Origin: JACMLD01 sp038207265
Lineage (GTDB): Bacteria; Bacteroidota; Bacteroidia; Chitinophagales; Chitinophagaceae
Reading direction: 5' to 3'
Assembly: GCA_038207265.1 (NCBI GenBank)
Contig: JBBQZZ010000005.1
Span: 1-64,000 of the forward strand
DNA length: 64,000 nt
Below are positions 63,075 to 64,000 of this stretch, one piece after another. The position numbers were made by a program, and so were the translations under genes. The notes under the pieces are model-generated. The model was not told where the DNA came from. It worked only from the letters and a program-made list of their open reading frames with translations, and did no database searches. Position 1 is the stretch's first letter. Each line of letters starts with the position of its first letter.

Positions 63075-63596
63075 AAAATATCTTTTTTATTATGATAGTC
63101 TCAAATTAACACATCGTGTCTCAAATAATTCCACTTTAGTGTTTCCCTGCAAATCCGGTGCAAACTTTATTTCAAATGAATAATTCAATTAAAAATTCTA
63201 ACAGGTTGATTTGCAGTTTGCCTTTACAAAGAAACTGCCTGGTTTTACACCACGAAACTGCCGATATTAAGTTTATATTAATTTATCAACACACAATGAC
63301 ACAAAAAATTCTTTCCAAGTCAATAAAAAATCGTATACATGATTCGTAAAAAAACCGCATAAAAATGATACGTTCATTGCTCTGGTAAAATTTTATTATC
63401 AGATCTTCTGTATAATAATTCAATAGCCAATTCCAGTTGCATTAAAATGAAAGGGTTGCTAACTCTCCGGTAACAATTTCTTCAGCTACGCATCACATTT
63501 GTATAACACATCCATCACATTGGCATAAACATTTGGTTATACGGTAAGGGCAATTTTGTATCTCTTTCTAAAAAGAGTATAACCAAAATTACTGTT
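63075..63596. other. Gene-poor region upstream of the SusC-like gene
   Basis: About 520 bases, AT-rich. A 63-codon frame at 63158 has no family and unusual composition and is not accepted. The region probably holds the promoters of the minus-strand gene at 63074 and of the SusC-like gene. The only clear structure is the inverted repeat at 63532-63587. No tRNA, riboswitch or strong terminator was seen. Confidence 0.4.
63532..63587. repeat. 11-bp perfect inverted repeat before the SusC-like start
   Basis: TTTGGTTATAC (63532-63542) and GTATAACCAAA (63577-63587) are exact reverse complements separated by 34 bases. An inner stem CTCTTT/AAAGAG (63562-63577) fits inside. The right arm ends 9 bases before the ATG at 63597, so the structure could act as an operator or as an RNA fold near the ribosome site. 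Confidence 0.7.
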
Positions 63597-64000
63597 ATGA
63601 TGCAACTATCTACATCCTTACAAAGGACCTGTTTGTTACTTTGTTTAGTAGCAACCTCCCTGCTCAGTTATGCACAGCGATCCGTTACAGGACGCATTTT
63701 GTCGGCTGAAGACCAAAAACCTGTTGCAGGCGCTACAATAAAAGTAAAAGGCGCCAACAGGCAAACACTTACCGATCAAAACGGAAATTTTACAATTAAC
63801 GCTGCAGAGAATGAAACTTTACTTATTACAAGTATTGGTTTTGCAGCTCGCGAAGTAAAGGCTTCTGCTGATTTAACCAATCTTATGCTGGTTACAAATG
63901 CTGAAAATTTGAATGAAGTTGTTGTAACGGCCCTTGGTGTAAAAAAAGAAGTAAAACGCCTGGGTTATTCAGTGCAGGAAGTCAAAGGTGCTGACCTTGT
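63597..64000 (+). CDS. SusC/RagA family TonB-linked outer-membrane protein (5' part)
   Basis: The first 134 codons are present; the gene runs off the right edge. A signal peptide ends near residue 26 (LLSYA-Q). The carboxypeptidase-regulatory-like domain follows (VTGRILSAEDQKPVAGATIKV-type opening, split around 29-49, and FTINAAENETLLITSIGFAAREV). The TonB-box and plug start is LNEVVVTALGVKKEVKRLGYS at about 106-126, typical of SusC. Such receptors import glycans or peptides with a SusD-like lipoprotein. Two adjacent ATG codons (63597, 63600) make the start uncertain by one residue. Confidence 0.93.
   Translation, partial: MMQLSTSLQRTCLLLCLVATSLLSYAQRSVTGRILSAEDQKPVAGATIKVKGANRQTLTDQNGNFTINAAENETLLITSIGFAAREVKASADLTNLMLVTNAENLNEVVVTALGVKKEVKRLGYSVQEVKGADL

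Noticed and set aside
63158..63349. 63-codon plus-strand frame upstream of the SusC-like gene
   Set aside because: Composition is not protein-like, no family is seen, and it lies in a probable promoter region.
63550..63560. CAATTTTG as a -7 box for the SusC-like gene
   Set aside because: It lacks the initial T of TAnnTTTG and no TTG lies at the right spacing.

Overview
The window is a piece of a Bacteroidota chromosome, most likely from the family Chitinophagaceae. The evidence is a complete type IX secretion/gliding block gldKLMN, a SusC/RagA-type receptor cut by the right edge, TonB-linked outer-membrane receptors, Bacteroidota-restricted families (DUF4271, DUF4783, DUF6580), sigma factor genes followed by membrane partners, and TAnnTTTG promoter boxes. 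Genus level is not resolved.

Layout. 1-2670 is an AT-rich accessory segment with five small plus-strand ORFs of unknown function, lying against the 3' end of a tRNA-Arg(CCG) gene (2671-2742). 2818-6600 reads leftward: MarC, then a cobalamin-riboswitch transcript carrying btuB, a DUF6580 membrane protein and a cysteine-rich CWC protein. 6769-14477 holds a second TonB receptor, an APC permease coupled to a PLP sulfur-amino-acid-type enzyme, and a TolC/HlyD efflux pair without an inner-membrane pump. 14595-22846 holds gpsA, hemW, an Omp85 protein, DUF4271, hemD and a DUF255 thioredoxin-fold protein. 23011-27893 is gldKLMN. 28103-34888 reads leftward: uvrC, a lipoprotein, a sigma factor followed by a membrane/barrel protein, a haem-binding protein and gpmI.

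35064-45510 is mainly metabolism and transport: DUF4783, nadC, a SUI1-family factor, a YjdI-like iron-sulfur protein, NADP-isocitrate dehydrogenase, apaG, OPT and POT peptide transporters, purD and tryptophan 2,3-dioxygenase. 46729-52797 is the rod-shape cluster mreBCD-mrdA-rodA. 53656-55660 is a second sigma factor locus whose membrane partner carries five copies of a short N-x-[YF]-x-x-P-x-x-Y-F motif. 55837-58881 has an isolated C-terminal transketolase subunit, galE and rfbA. 58997-62294 looks like a phosphate uptake locus (PiT, DUF47 regulator, divergent porin). The window ends in the first 134 codons of a SusC-like receptor preceded by an 11-bp inverted repeat.

Most of the window is conserved core genome. 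The parts most worth a second look are the B12 operon and its leader, the two sigma-factor loci, the tRNA-adjacent island and the SusC leader. No CRISPR array, insertion sequence, integrase, rRNA or origin was recognised. All assignments come from reading the sequence and recalling family features; no database search was run.
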